The notes under the pieces: generated by a model
Databases searched by the model: none
What the model saw: only the letters and a program-made list of their open reading frames with translations
What the model was told of the DNA's origin: nothing
In this document: positions 33,895 through 44,510 of the stretch, piece by piece
Position numbering within the stretch: the stretch's first letter is position 1
Layout of the letters: each line of letters starts with the position of its first letter
Translations under genes and position numbers: made by a program
Origin: Chlorobiota bacterium
Lineage (GTDB): Bacteria > Bacteroidota > Ignavibacteria > OLB7
DNA length: 64,000 nt
Direction: 5' to 3'
Assembly: GCA_028287785.1 (NCBI GenBank)
Contig: JAQBOZ010000018.1
Coordinates: forward strand, 162,225 to 226,224

Positions 33895-36800
33895 TTACTT
33901 CTGGACCGTCACCTTCTCAACCAGCTTCACGCCGGTGGAGGTCTCCATGCGGAGGGTATAGGCACCGGAAGCAAGACCATCGACGTTGAGCTCGAAGCTC
34001 GACGCGCCCTGGTTGTCCGCCGTGAACGTCTTGGCGACGCGGCCGGCGGCATCATACAGGTTGATGGTCCACTCGGTCCCCTGCGGGACGTTCAGGTTGA
34101 TCGTGGCCTGGCTGCGAACCGGGTTCGGAACAACGGAGAGCGAGTAGCCCTCGGCGCCCGAAGCCAGGATCTTCACCTGATCGAATGCCTGCTCGGTGCG
34201 TGCGCCGTCAAGGCCGACGCTGACCAGGCGATAACGATAGGTGATGCCAGTCTTCACGTTCTGATCGAGTGTGCTGTAGCTGGCCCCGCGGGAGGCGGTA
34301 CCGGTCGGCGACTTGCGGTCGATGACACTGTACTCACCAACACGGAGACCCTGCGGCGTAACCTCGACCTCAGCACGCTCGATTTCGAGCGATGCGATCT
34401 CGGTCTCCGACGTCGTTGCCCAGTTGACCCTGACGGACTTGCTGCCGACCGGGATTGCGTCGAACGACACAACATTCACCGGCAGAGCGCCATTGTACTG
34501 GTTGATGAAGTCGAGAGCGCCAAGAAGCACGCGCTGACCGCCGGAGCGGAGCGACTCGAAGGCGAAGCGACCGTAGTGACGCCAGTCGATGGCGTAGTAC
34601 ACAACGTTCTTCTTCGTTGCCGCGCTGGCGACACCAGCGCTCGAGTCGGTGTACTGAGCGAACTGCTGCTCGTAGTAGAAGTGCGTCGGACGAGCGATAC
34701 CGTCACCGCTGGTCGGAATAGCCAGACCCGGGAACGGATCAGCATCGCCAACAACACCGGTTGCGGCAACCTGCTCGTACTTACCCGGCGTAATAGCCAC
34801 TCCACGGATCCTGCGACCGGCGTAATCAGCCGGAATCGTACCACCCTTGTAGGTTGCACGGAGGTAGTTACGGACGAAGTCCTGGTCAGCAATCTGACCG
34901 TTCGCGGTCGTCAGCGGAACATCGTGGATCCTTGCGATATCCTGACCAGCAATGATCAGGTTCGAGCGATCGTAGACGCTACGGCTGTCGAGCATGACCT
35001 TCAGAGCTGCGCGCTCCTCAGGCTCCATACCCTGCGGCTCCGAGCCCTGCTCCCAAACCACGGTCTTCCACGGCTTGAAGTTCAGGTTCTCCTTCGGCCA
35101 GAGATCACGATCGAAGAGATCATAATCCTGTGTCAGCGACGCGTTCGTGCTGGTGCGGTTCCAGCTGATAAGCTGGAATGCCATCAGGAGCGAATCGGTG
35201 TTGAGCTTGTTCGACTTGCCAACCACGGTGGCGGGCATTGCAACCTGACGCGTCTCGACCGAGGCAATCACCTTGCGAGCAGAGCGCGGCACATAGAACC
35301 GGACGACCTTCTCGTAGATGTTGTTTCCGGCGTTGTCATCAGTTCCGCTGGTAATGCGGAAGCGATAGAGCGGCGTGATGTTCGGGCTGAGACCGAAGAA
35401 CGGATCGTTGACCCCAACCTCGGCAAGCGTCCGCGGGGCGAACGTTCCGAAGTTGACATCGCGGAACTGAGCCACGTTGAACGAGGTCGTCGTGGTCGGC
35501 ACCGTTGGATTCGACGAGACCGGAACGAACGCGGAACCATTGTAGTAGTCCACGCGGATGGTGACCGTGTTCGCCACGATCGGGTTGCCACCGACATTGC
35601 GGAAGCGAGCCGAGATCGGGAGAAGCGAATCGCCCATCACATACTCGGCGTCGGAATACTGACCCGTGGCGGCCTGATAGCCGACAGGGGCGAAGATATC
35701 CTCGGCAACGAGATCGTTGTTGCGAATCAGGCCGTTGAACTCATCAGCACCGATATCATAGTTACCTGCGCTGCCACCCGAACCGCGCGGATCGCCATCG
35801 ATATCGGTCGTCAGACCGGCGATGTTGATACCACGGTTGTTCGCCACCGAGAAGATATTCGGCTTGATGTGAAGATCCTCGGAGCCCGGCGTCGTCGAAA
35901 CGAAGTCGGTCGTGATGTTGCTCATGATCGAGTTCTGATCGAGCTTGGTAAGCGCGCGCCACTGGTTCAACGTCTTGGCCGCAGGCGGCGAAGGGATGTT
36001 GAAGCCGTTGGACGCAAGGCTCGACACAGCACCGACATAACCATTCGGCACCCAGAAGATGTTGTAATCCGAACGGATCAGCGAATCGGCGATGGCATAT
36101 CCATCCGGGCCGAAGAAGCCTGGCGTGATATCGTTACGAACCTGCAGCGCCAAACCGATCGGGTTAGCGGTTGCCGGCGTGGTAATCGCCATGATGTTGT
36201 TGCGGATCGTGCCACCGGCACGCTGATCCAGGATACCATACTCCTGAATGCTCCCCGCATTCTGGCTGAAGATCGTGTTGTTCTCGATCTTGTTGCCGAT
36301 CGTGACGAAGTCGGTACGCGTATCACCGGCCATCGTGAATGCCACGGCGGCCGTGCGGCCACTGCCGGCACCAGCCGTCTGGCCTCTGTAGTTCCAGATG
36401 AAGTTGTTCCAGATGCGAAGGTTCGTGGCGCCGTTGGCCGGGAACCGGAAGGTGAAGGAGCCACCCGTTGTAAAGGTGTTCTCGTTCGTCTCCGCCCAGA
36501 TGCCGACACCATTACCCTGTGCCGCGTTGACAGAGCTGATCTTGTTCCGCTCGATCTTCAGATCGGTCGCGAACGCACGGTTCTTCAACGTGTCGGTTGC
36601 AGGAAGCGGGTAGTAACCACCCGAGGTGACCCAGATACCAACGGCATGCGGGATAACCGGAGCCGTGTTGACAACGCGACGGATCGTGTTGTTGCTGATA
36701 TCCGATCCATGCTCGAACGCAAGGATGACACCGGCACGACCAACATCCTCGATCAGGTTGTTGATGATGCTGTTGTTCGTGTTGCTGTAGTCCACGTACT

Positions 36801-39642
36801 TGTTCGCAAGGATCTGAGCGAGAGGACCCGCACCGATCGACGCGACGCCATACTCGAAGTTCCGAATCTCGTTTCCGGAGATCACGTTGTTCTGGATGAG
36901 CAGCGTATCACGGAAGCGACCGTTCTTGGCCGGGTTCGCGCCGTTGATGTCCGACGGAGCGGAGTTACGCATCAGCACACCAGCCGAGATGTTGATCTGC
37001 TCGTCCTTCTGATACGTGAAGGTGTTGAATCCACGGTTGTACGTGACGATCGGAAGACCGCCAACCGTCGGCACCTTGAGGCCGAGCGGAATGGTGGCCG
37101 GCTCGATCTTCACGTTCTTGATCGTGTAGTTCGAAGCACCCTGCGTAAGGAAGAACGGAATAGCCTTCACCGGAGGCGTAAGCGTCGGGAGACCCGGCGG
37201 AGCCATCAGGGTGTCCATCACGAAACGGAGCACCTTGTTGGGACCACCATCCCACGTCACATAGCCCGTGGAGTTCGAGGTATCGCGCTGACCGTAGATG
37301 ATTCCGATACCGGAACCCGACTTCAGAACGATGCGGACATCGGTCTTGCCGTCAACGGCCTTCCATGTAACCGTATTCGTCGCGCTGGCACCAACCACGT
37401 CGCCACGGCCATCAAGGGCCGGAAGGCTGGGGTCGGTGTTGTTCGGACGAACCAGATAGCTGTCATCGATCAGCAGGAAGGTCACCGGACCGCTGACGCC
37501 GTAGCGATAGAGCGAGTCGTTGGCCTCCTGAATCGTGCGGAAACGCTCGCCGGTACCAACGAAGATCCTTCCGTTGAGACGTGGCTTCACGTTGAACGTG
37601 TACTTGGCCGTGTCGTTCGAACGCACCGGATCCTGCGGATCGGTGATGATCGAGGTCACGGAATAGGTACCAGGACCGTTCGGCACGAAGAATGGGAACC
37701 CATTATAGAACTTGATCACGCCAATGCCGCTCGCCGAACCAGGAACGGCCGGCACACCGACGCCCGGCGCAAGCTGATCATAGACCAGCACTCCGGATGG
37801 ATTGCGGATCTGGAAGCGTGCGTAGACGTTCGTAGCATCAACGATGCCGTTGTTACGATATGCGGTGACGATGTTGATCGGACGGCCATCAGGATAGTCC
37901 GCGTTTGCCGGCGGCTGAACACCAGGGGTGTTACCCTGCTGGGTCGCAAGCTCGATCTCGTACTGAACGGTGAACGGACGGCCCAGCGAAGGATAGCCCG
38001 GGATCGTGTCGTTCAGACGCTGCTCATCCTCGCCGAGGATCGAGTAGACACGGATATAATACGTGCCCGGCGTCGTCGGGGTCCAGGTCGGGAAGACCAC
38101 ATCACGATACTCAAGCGTCGCCACATTGCCACGGATGATCGTGCTGTTATCCTGGAAGATCTGGTTGCCGTTGGCATCGTAGATCGCATAGCCGACAGGA
38201 ATGTTCGTCTCGGTCGCGGTACCGATGTTGAGGAATCGAGCCTCGATCGGCACTGGAACATTGACCGGATAAACGGACGGGAAGGTCGGCGTGAACGTGA
38301 CCGGGTTGATGATCAGCTCGGCACGGATGTCGTGCGTGAAGGAGATCGTGAAGTTCGAGATCAAGGTATCGTTGCTGCGATCCTCGTCAGCAGGCGAGTT
38401 GAGCTTCGAATAAAGCTTAACCGTATAGGTTCCAGGATTCGTGGTCGTCGGCGAGCTGATCGGCGGATCGAACAGAACCGTGGAAAGACCGCCCTGGGTC
38501 GTCAGCGACGGGAACGCCGTGCCGGTGCGGGAATCGATGATCGCGTTACCGCGATAGATGTCGACCTGAACCGGGACGTTCTGGCGGCTGTTTGCGCCGA
38601 TGTTGCGGAAACGACCGGAGAGCTGGAAGCTCGACGTTGCCGGATAGGCATTGCCGATCCTGGCCGGGTTGAAGATAAGGCTGTCAGCGGCCACGTCATT
38701 GTTGACGGGGCTCATGCTGTAGCCGATACGGACACCGTTCTTCGTCGGGAAGCCATAGTGCCAGTAATCGGAAACTCCGGCAGCAAACGCATCCTGCGGC
38801 CACTCTGCATAGGTCTCAGCGCTGGTACGGGTGTAGCAGAACCCTGGGAAGGGGCAGAATGACGTAAGACCAGCGCGCGTGTGAGTGAGCGCAACGGTAT
38901 CGGGATGAACCTCCGGATTCTGGAGGAGAAGGAACTTGTCGTTGTCGGGCGGAACCTGCGGGTTCGTGAACTGGTTCACGCCGCTTGCCTTCAGGCCGAC
39001 TGCAGCACCGAATGCCGTGGTGCTGGGGATCGTCGTGCGGTTGATGGAGCTCGGACCGTAGTAGAATACGATCTTGTTGCTTCCCTCATACAGCTTCGCC
39101 TGGAAGTCACCCGGGTTGCGGGTCGGGGCAGTGATGCCCTGAACGCGCCACTCGATGGTCAGGACGCGAACGCCGACCGATCCATCAACGCGCCAGTAGA
39201 CGCCGCCTTCCGGAACACCAGACGGCTGGACATCGCTCCAGTACGGCATGATGAGCTGGAAGCCCTGGTTGGTGGAGAGATCGTTCGTCCCGTTGGCCGG
39301 CGCGCTGCCGCTGAACGAGATATAGCCGTTGGAACCAACCAGGATGGTGGCGCCTGCCGCAAACGTCTGCGGGCTGCCGGCAGTATTGATGAAGATGAAC
39401 GTAAACGGCAACTGCAGCGAAAAGCTGGAGGTGGCGCCCGCATCCTTACTATCGGTGGGAGTTCCCTGCCCGAACCGGGTCGTTCCGGCCAGACCGATAA
39501 TCGGTGTATACGCATCCGGGACTACCGTGGGAACATACTTGTTCCACGGCAGCACAGAGCCGGCTGGTGACACCTGTGCCCGCGCCGTCCCACCGGCGAC
39601 TAACGCAAGCACTAGTAGAGATAGAATCCTACGAAACCACAT
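33895..39642 (-). CDS. Giant secreted beta-helix/CARDB protein with type IX sorting domain
   Basis: 1,915 residues from ATG 39642, set by a clear AGGAG ribosome-binding site 6 bp upstream and a signal peptide (WFRRILSLLVLALVAGGTARA). In order: an N-terminal beta-sandwich (about 30-260); several CARDB-like Ig-fold repeats (about 300-690) with recurring TNPGTYTVKLYS- and RSNDT-type segments; a right-handed parallel beta-helix (about 720-1330) rich in N-N-x-I turns (NNVISGNEIRNFEYG); another CARDB-like domain; a mixed domain (about 1500-1740); a fibronectin-III-like segment; and a C-terminal Por sorting domain (VVPNPVRSQATINL ... LYDAAGRV ... GLASGAYTLRM). It should be exported by Sec, then the type IX system, and displayed on the cell surface. 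Codon use is very uniform, suggesting high expression. Confidence 0.93.
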   Translation of the reverse strand: MWFRRILSLLVLALVAGGTARAQVSPAGSVLPWNKYVPTVVPDAYTPIIGLAGTTRFGQGTPTDSKDAGATSSFSLQLPFTFIFINTAGSPQTFAAGATILVGSNGYISFSGSAPANGTNDLSTNQGFQLIMPYWSDVQPSGVPEGGVYWRVDGSVGVRVLTIEWRVQGITAPTRNPGDFQAKLYEGSNKIVFYYGPSSINRTTIPSTTAFGAAVGLKASGVNQFTNPQVPPDNDKFLLLQNPEVHPDTVALTHTRAGLTSFCPFPGFCYTRTSAETYAEWPQDAFAAGVSDYWHYGFPTKNGVRIGYSMSPVNNDVAADSLIFNPARIGNAYPATSSFQLSGRFRNIGANSRQNVPVQVDIYRGNAIIDSRTGTAFPSLTTQGGLSTVLFDPPISSPTTTNPGTYTVKLYSKLNSPADEDRSNDTLISNFTISFTHDIRAELIINPVTFTPTFPSVYPVNVPVPIEARFLNIGTATETNIPVGYAIYDANGNQIFQDNSTIIRGNVATLEYRDVVFPTWTPTTPGTYYIRVYSILGEDEQRLNDTIPGYPSLGRPFTVQYEIELATQQGNTPGVQPPANADYPDGRPINIVTAYRNNGIVDATNVYARFQIRNPSGVLVYDQLAPGVGVPAVPGSASGIGVIKFYNGFPFFVPNGPGTYSVTSIITDPQDPVRSNDTAKYTFNVKPRLNGRIFVGTGERFRTIQEANDSLYRYGVSGPVTFLLIDDSYLVRPNNTDPSLPALDGRGDVVGASATNTVTWKAVDGKTDVRIVLKSGSGIGIIYGQRDTSNSTGYVTWDGGPNKVLRFVMDTLMAPPGLPTLTPPVKAIPFFLTQGASNYTIKNVKIEPATIPLGLKVPTVGGLPIVTYNRGFNTFTYQKDEQINISAGVLMRNSAPSDINGANPAKNGRFRDTLLIQNNVISGNEIRNFEYGVASIGAGPLAQILANKYVDYSNTNNSIINNLIEDVGRAGVILAFEHGSDISNNTIRRVVNTAPVIPHAVGIWVTSGGYYPLPATDTLKNRAFATDLKIERNKISSVNAAQGNGVGIWAETNENTFTTGGSFTFRFPANGATNLRIWNNFIWNYRGQTAGAGSGRTAAVAFTMAGDTRTDFVTIGNKIENNTIFSQNAGSIQEYGILDQRAGGTIRNNIMAITTPATANPIGLALQVRNDITPGFFGPDGYAIADSLIRSDYNIFWVPNGYVGAVSSLASNGFNIPSPPAAKTLNQWRALTKLDQNSIMSNITTDFVSTTPGSEDLHIKPNIFSVANNRGINIAGLTTDIDGDPRGSGGSAGNYDIGADEFNGLIRNNDLVAEDIFAPVGYQAATGQYSDAEYVMGDSLLPISARFRNVGGNPIVANTVTIRVDYYNGSAFVPVSSNPTVPTTTTSFNVAQFRDVNFGTFAPRTLAEVGVNDPFFGLSPNITPLYRFRITSGTDDNAGNNIYEKVVRFYVPRSARKVIASVETRQVAMPATVVGKSNKLNTDSLLMAFQLISWNRTSTNASLTQDYDLFDRDLWPKENLNFKPWKTVVWEQGSEPQGMEPEERAALKVMLDSRSVYDRSNLIIAGQDIARIHDVPLTTANGQIADQDFVRNYLRATYKGGTIPADYAGRRIRGVAITPGKYEQVAATGVVGDADPFPGLAIPTSGDGIARPTHFYYEQQFAQYTDSSAGVASAATKKNVVYYAIDWRHYGRFAFESLRSGGQRVLLGALDFINQYNGALPVNVVSFDAIPVGSKSVRVNWATTSETEIASLEIERAEVEVTPQGLRVGEYSVIDRKSPTGTASRGASYSTLDQNVKTGITYRYRLVSVGLDGARTEQAFDQVKILASGAEGYSLSVVPNPVRSQATINLNVPQGTEWTINLYDAAGRVAKTFTADNQGASSFELNVDGLASGAYTLRMETSTGVKLVEKVTVQK

Positions 39643-40201
39643 GTTGGCTCCTGTAAATTGTGAGATATAGATAAGCTGATTCATCATCTTTGATTCAGGT
39701 CTTGAGCACCGATAATCGATACACAGCGCCGCCATGCGCCCATGTACGGTGCAATGCCTCGTGATCGGCGCATGCGCTTCTCACGTGCTGAAGTTCGATC
39801 GTCTAAACTCGGGTTACGGAACGGAAGCGGACCGAAACGGGACATTTTCCCGCACGATGCTTACCGCCCATGAAGTAGAAGGAATGAACAAATGCGCCCA
39901 AAATGCTCGAATTTCCCGCAAGTAGTGCCGTGACAAGAGATATAACAGGGGTGTTTGGTAATCGTGGAATGCCCAACGGTGTGGGACATACCTCTACCAG
40001 CACGAGCAACGTGGTGATTGAAGAAAACGTTGGAAGGAGTATAATATCTTGTCATTTTGGGCACTACGATTCGCAATCTACTCAATATCAAAACCCACGA
40101 CAAACAGAAAAGTTTCTGTTCGGACAATTTCCCCGGCGAGTTCCCGCACCTTATTTTTCATACAGTCCTTCAACTGAAAGATCCTCCACGGAGAAGCCCG
40201 C
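39643..40201. other. Divergent intergenic region, no gene
   Basis: About 560 bp, AT-richer than the flanks, between the giant secreted-protein gene and the symporter gene. It holds both promoters, an AGGAG ribosome-binding site for the minus-strand gene and a GGAGAAG site for the plus-strand gene. Short frames here show no domain. Confidence 0.45.
40103..40120. promoter_or_regulatory. Perfect palindrome upstream of the symporter gene
   Basis: AACAGAAA-AG-TTTCTGTT, two perfect 8-bp arms with a 2-bp spacer, about 80 bp before the symporter's ATG. Size and position fit a dimeric repressor or activator site; the regulator is unknown and no regulator gene is adjacent. Confidence 0.4.
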
Positions 40202-42313
40202 ATGTATGTTTTCGGACTACACCCGATCGATTGGGGTGTTATCGCCCTCTACCTGCTGATCATTGTATTGATTGGTATCTGGTCCGGTCGCCGGATCAAG
40301 AATACGGGCGATTTCTTCCAGGGAAGCCGATCCTTCGGCCGATCACTCATAGCGTTTCTCAATTTCGGCACCATGACCGACGCGGGACAGACCGCCGGCG
40401 TGACCAGCGAGATCTATCGCCAGGGCCTCCAGGGGGTCTGGTTCCAGAACCTCGTCCTCTTTCATACCCCGTTTCAATGGTTTATCGCCGCCCTCCAGCG
40501 AAGAGCCCGCTATCTGGCGCCGGGGGATATGTACCAGCATCGCTTCGAAAGCCGCTTCCTCTCCAGCCTCTATGCCGTTGTCCTTCTAGCCGTCGCCATC
40601 TATGCCAACTCCTTCGGATATCTCCTGACCGGCAAGACCCTTCAGGCAATCATGGTGAAACCGCAGGCCGAATACACGGCGGTCGAACGGGAAAGCGTGG
40701 CCGCCTTCAATGAGCTTAAACATCTGAAAGACAGCGATTACACAAAGCTGAGCCCGGATGAGCGGACAAGAATGAATGTTCTCCAGGAACGGGACAAGAA
40801 CGGGGAGCTGCGGGCGTTCGCATCCTATCTCGATCTGAACCTGTTCTATATATTATATGCGCTGCTGATCGCCGGCTATACAGCCCTCGGCGGGCTCTTT
40901 GCCATAGCCATCATCGACGTTATTCAGGGAGTTCTGATTGTCTTCCTCTCGCTTGCCCTGATTCCAACGGCACTGGCCCATATCGGTGGGATTGCGGGAA
41001 TGCAGGCCAAAATCCCCGAAAAGATGTTCGAGCTTTTCGGCTCCTCCGCCACCAGCGATTACACCTGGTACTTTGTCGCCGGCTTTGCGCTCCTCAACCT
41101 GGTGGTCAACGCCCCGAAGAGCTTTACGCTGGGCGGCGCGGCCAAGGATGATCGCTCCGCGCGGATCGGCTTCGTTACCGGGGCGATCTTCAAACGCCTT
41201 ATGATGATCGCCTGGGCGTTTACCGGGCTGCTCGCCATCGGGCTGTACGCCGGCAAGGTCTCCGATCCGACCAATGTATGGGGCTTTATGACGCGCGATC
41301 TCCTCGGCGTCGGCGCCATCGGGCTGATGGTTGCCGCCATCTTCTCCGCCAACATGGACGGCAACTCCACCATTTCCCTGGAAGCCAGCGCCGCCCTGAT
41401 CAAGAATGTGGTTGTCCCGATCATTCCCGGCTTCTCCGAGCGGAACCAGGTGCGCCTGGGAAGATTCTTCCTCCTGCTGATCCTCCTGGGCTCCGTCTTC
41501 TTTGCCGGCGCGCTCGCCAACGAGAAGATCATGGTCATCTTCAAGTACATCATCTCGATCGGCACCGTGGTCGGCCCGTCGTTCTGGCTGGTCTATTTCT
41601 GGCGCAGGCTGAATACCAGGGCGGTCGCGGCGCAGATGATCATATCGATTCTCCTTATCGTCGTGATACCGAACCTGGTCCCGGCGTTCCACGATCTCCG
41701 CACCAGCCCCGCGCTCACCCGGCAGACCACCGAGCGATTTGTCACATCGCAGTTCAAGGCAACTCAGGCCGATGTAACCGCCGGCCGCGCCCGCGCCATC
41801 GGGGAGAGCATCGCGCGGCAGGAGCGGATTCCCCCATCGGGCATCTTCTTCGAGTCGGTGGCACGGCAGAATCCCTCCGATACCACATCCCCCTTCGAGG
41901 GGAAAGGGCTCTTCCGCACCCAGATCTGGATTCTCAGCAAACTCGGCATCGACTTCACCACATGGGCGCGCCCCGCGATCTCCACCGCCGGGTTCCTCTT
42001 CGACGCCATCGTCCCCTTTATCCTGCTTATCGTGATCTCCCTCTTCACACGACGCAATTCGGAACACGTCCTTCGCGATTTTTACGCACGGATTCATACC
42101 CCCGCCGTCGCCGATCCGGAGCTGGACGCAAAGCTCGTGCTTGAGAAGATCGATAACCCGGAGCTTGTGGAACGGGACAAGATATTTCCGGGGACCGACT
42201 GGGAGTTCTGGCGACCGACCAGGCTCGATATCGTCGGCTTCGTCGGCTGCGTCCTCTTCGTCGGGCTGATCATCGGATTGTACATGATGGTGGCCGGCAT
42301 CGGAATCGCGTAA
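40202..42313 (+). CDS. Sodium:solute symporter (SSS family)
   Basis: 703 residues with about 13 hydrophobic helices in the LeuT-like SSS pattern. The N-terminus WGVIALYLLIIVLIGIWSGR begins TM1, and FFQGSRSFGRSLIAFLNFGT is the family's conserved TM1-TM2 region with Ser/Gly/Thr residues. It has two polar cytoplasmic or periplasmic insertions (about 160-200 and 505-580) and a C-terminal extension after TM12. SSS proteins import sugars, amino acids or other small solutes with Na+. The next gene, 100 bp downstream, encodes a glycosidase-like enzyme, so a saccharide substrate is likely. A GGAGAAG ribosome-binding site supports the start. Confidence 0.88.
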   Translation: MYVFGLHPIDWGVIALYLLIIVLIGIWSGRRIKNTGDFFQGSRSFGRSLIAFLNFGTMTDAGQTAGVTSEIYRQGLQGVWFQNLVLFHTPFQWFIAALQRRARYLAPGDMYQHRFESRFLSSLYAVVLLAVAIYANSFGYLLTGKTLQAIMVKPQAEYTAVERESVAAFNELKHLKDSDYTKLSPDERTRMNVLQERDKNGELRAFASYLDLNLFYILYALLIAGYTALGGLFAIAIIDVIQGVLIVFLSLALIPTALAHIGGIAGMQAKIPEKMFELFGSSATSDYTWYFVAGFALLNLVVNAPKSFTLGGAAKDDRSARIGFVTGAIFKRLMMIAWAFTGLLAIGLYAGKVSDPTNVWGFMTRDLLGVGAIGLMVAAIFSANMDGNSTISLEASAALIKNVVVPIIPGFSERNQVRLGRFFLLLILLGSVFFAGALANEKIMVIFKYIISIGTVVGPSFWLVYFWRRLNTRAVAAQMIISILLIVVIPNLVPAFHDLRTSPALTRQTTERFVTSQFKATQADVTAGRARAIGESIARQERIPPSGIFFESVARQNPSDTTSPFEGKGLFRTQIWILSKLGIDFTTWARPAISTAGFLFDAIVPFILLIVISLFTRRNSEHVLRDFYARIHTPAVADPELDAKLVLEKIDNPELVERDKIFPGTDWEFWRPTRLDIVGFVGCVLFVGLIIGLYMMVAGIGIA

Positions 42314-42413
42314 CCGCCGCCGGGCCGATGGCACGGAGATCGATGCAGACTGAAACGCGTCATCGAGCCTCGGCCCGGCAATCCTGAGCATCCTCAACAA
42401 CAGCGAGCAGCCC

Positions 42414-44510
42414 GTGTCAGATATCCAGACCAATCTTCCCGATACCGATTATTTTTTCCTGGGGGACGGCCGGCTGATGGCCGTCATCCAGTGGAGCCGC
42501 AATCGCGACGCATCGCCGTACGGCATCCTTATCTGCGACCCTGAACGGATGTCGCGCAAGCAGGGGGCGCTGCTCCATCACCCGGAGCTGGGGCTCTCCA
42601 GAACCATGCTCTCGGTGATCGTGAACGGGATACACCATCAGCCGCGACATGAGGATGTCCATGCGATGTGGGACTTCAATGGCGGCCCCGCCGTCGTGGT
42701 GCGCTGGAAGGCCGGCGATGTCGAGGTCTCGGAACGATTCCGCGTTCAGGAAACATCCTCCCATCTCATCCGCGACGTGACGATCATCGCGCCGGATGAT
42801 GCCATGCCGATCGAGATCCAGGCGGGGCTCTACGCCAACCCTCTCTACTTCGATGAGTTCGGCACGCGGCCGGTGGCAACCCTCTACGCGGCGGGATATA
42901 CCTCCATCACCCTCTACTCGGTCCCGAGCGGCAGGGCGTTCGAGCGCTTCCTTACCGTGCGGGCCGAGGTGCCACGGAACGGTGTGGCGGCCACCTTTAT
43001 CTACGGCATCGAGGCGGTGGGAACGCATGAGTTCTCTCTCTATCCCGGAACTCCCCCATTCCCCTCGCTCAGCCCGCCGGCTGCCCCGGCCGTAACGCTG
43101 GGAACCAGCTTCGACGCGGCGCTCCGGAATGCTGGGGGAGAGGATCATCCCCCATCGCTTGCCGCGCGTATCCACGAGCTTTACACGATCAGCCGGGCAT
43201 CGCTCCGCGCATCGGTATCGCAGCTCGGGAAGTTCGATGCGTCGATATGGCAGTACGATTTCGAGTGGGGGATGGATGCCGCGATGGTCGCAACGGCCGC
43301 CGTCACCGCTGGCATGTTCGATCTGGCCCGGCAGATTCTGGTGAACATCTTCCGCAGGCTCTCCAATGCCGACGGGATGATCGCGGAGGCCAGCCGGTTC
43401 CGTGACGGAGAGATGGCGGAACTGAACGGCAACGGCGCGGTGCTCGACGCCATCTGGCACTACTGGCGATGGACCGGCGATACAACGCTGCCGAGGGCCC
43501 ACTGGGGCCGGATCACCGCCATCGCGGACTATCCGCTCCGCCCTGAATTCCAGCATCCCTCCGGCCTGCTCAGAACCCGCCGCGATTTCTGGGAACGCAA
43601 CCCCTGGATGGGAATCGATGATGGCTTCGAGATCGGCCACCAGGTCTTCTGCTCGGTCGGGCTCCGCCGCGCGGCGGAGATGGCCGATGCGCTCGGCCGG
43701 CACGATGACGCCGCCCGATGGAGTGATGCATCGAAGCGCATTCTCGACGCGATGATCAATCACCCCGAGCTTTCCCTGATCGAGCGGGGCCGGTTCATCA
43801 AACGCCGCCGTGCCGATGGGTCGGTGCAGGAAACGCTCCTTCCGGATGCCGGCTATCGCAATCCCGATTACGCGCCGTATATCCCCGCGATGCCGGAGGG
43901 CCCAACGCCGCTGCCATGCGAGCCGGACATCACCCAGGCCCTGCCGATCATCTACGGCCTGATCGACCCGCAGAGCCCCGTTGCCCTGGCGACGATGGAG
44001 CATCTCCGTTCCCTCTGGAATCCGGTGGGCAACGGCGGCTATGCCCGATACAACATCGCATCCGATCCCGATTCCCCCGGCGCATGGGCATTCGCGTCGG
44101 CGTTCATGGCGGCGGCGGAGATCGAGACGGGCCTGGAGGAACGGGCCACCGGGACGATATCCTGGCTTCTGGATATCGCGGGACGGGGCGGGAGCTGGTT
44201 TGAATATTATGGCCCACGGCAATCGCCGCCGCATCCCCCCGTCGGGATCATCGTCTGGGGATGGGCGCAGTACATCCTTCTGGTGGTGAAGCATATCGTC
44301 GGGGTACGCGTGATCGGGGATCAGATGGTGATCGCGCCGAAGCTGACAGGGATCGATCACGATATCCGGTTCGGCGGGCACCGGATCAGGATCGCCGTTC
44401 GCGGGCGCGGCGCGGCCATGCTGGATGGCGAGCCGATCGCGCTGGAGACCGGCGCCGCGCGGATAGCGCTTCCCCTGACCGCCGATCATCTTCTGGAGTT
44501 CATGCCATAG
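42414..44510 (+). CDS. Six-hairpin glycosidase-like protein
   Basis: 698 residues from GTG 42414. An N-terminal beta-sandwich (about 1-270) precedes an (alpha/alpha)6 barrel (about 285-640) and a short C-terminal beta segment. Acidic and aromatic residues in the barrel, such as WQYDFEWGMDAAM, WHYWRWTGD and WERNPWMGIDDGFEIGHQ, resemble GH15/GH65/GH63-type enzymes, but no family is assigned with confidence. There is no signal peptide, so it would act in the cytoplasm on imported glycosides, matching the symporter gene upstream. A family 2 repeat follows the stop immediately. Confidence 0.72.
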   Translation: MSDIQTNLPDTDYFFLGDGRLMAVIQWSRNRDASPYGILICDPERMSRKQGALLHHPELGLSRTMLSVIVNGIHHQPRHEDVHAMWDFNGGPAVVVRWKAGDVEVSERFRVQETSSHLIRDVTIIAPDDAMPIEIQAGLYANPLYFDEFGTRPVATLYAAGYTSITLYSVPSGRAFERFLTVRAEVPRNGVAATFIYGIEAVGTHEFSLYPGTPPFPSLSPPAAPAVTLGTSFDAALRNAGGEDHPPSLAARIHELYTISRASLRASVSQLGKFDASIWQYDFEWGMDAAMVATAAVTAGMFDLARQILVNIFRRLSNADGMIAEASRFRDGEMAELNGNGAVLDAIWHYWRWTGDTTLPRAHWGRITAIADYPLRPEFQHPSGLLRTRRDFWERNPWMGIDDGFEIGHQVFCSVGLRRAAEMADALGRHDDAARWSDASKRILDAMINHPELSLIERGRFIKRRRADGSVQETLLPDAGYRNPDYAPYIPAMPEGPTPLPCEPDITQALPIIYGLIDPQSPVALATMEHLRSLWNPVGNGGYARYNIASDPDSPGAWAFASAFMAAAEIETGLEERATGTISWLLDIAGRGGSWFEYYGPRQSPPHPPVGIIVWGWAQYILLVVKHIVGVRVIGDQMVIAPKLTGIDHDIRFGGHRIRIAVRGRGAAMLDGEPIALETGAARIALPLTADHLLEFMP

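Noticed and set aside
33820..38862. Open frame of 1,680 codons on the plus strand
   Set aside because: It is antisense to the giant secreted protein, which has a signal peptide, domains, ribosome-binding site and sorting domain. The plus-strand product is Arg/Asp/Val-rich with no domain; it is open only because of codon bias.
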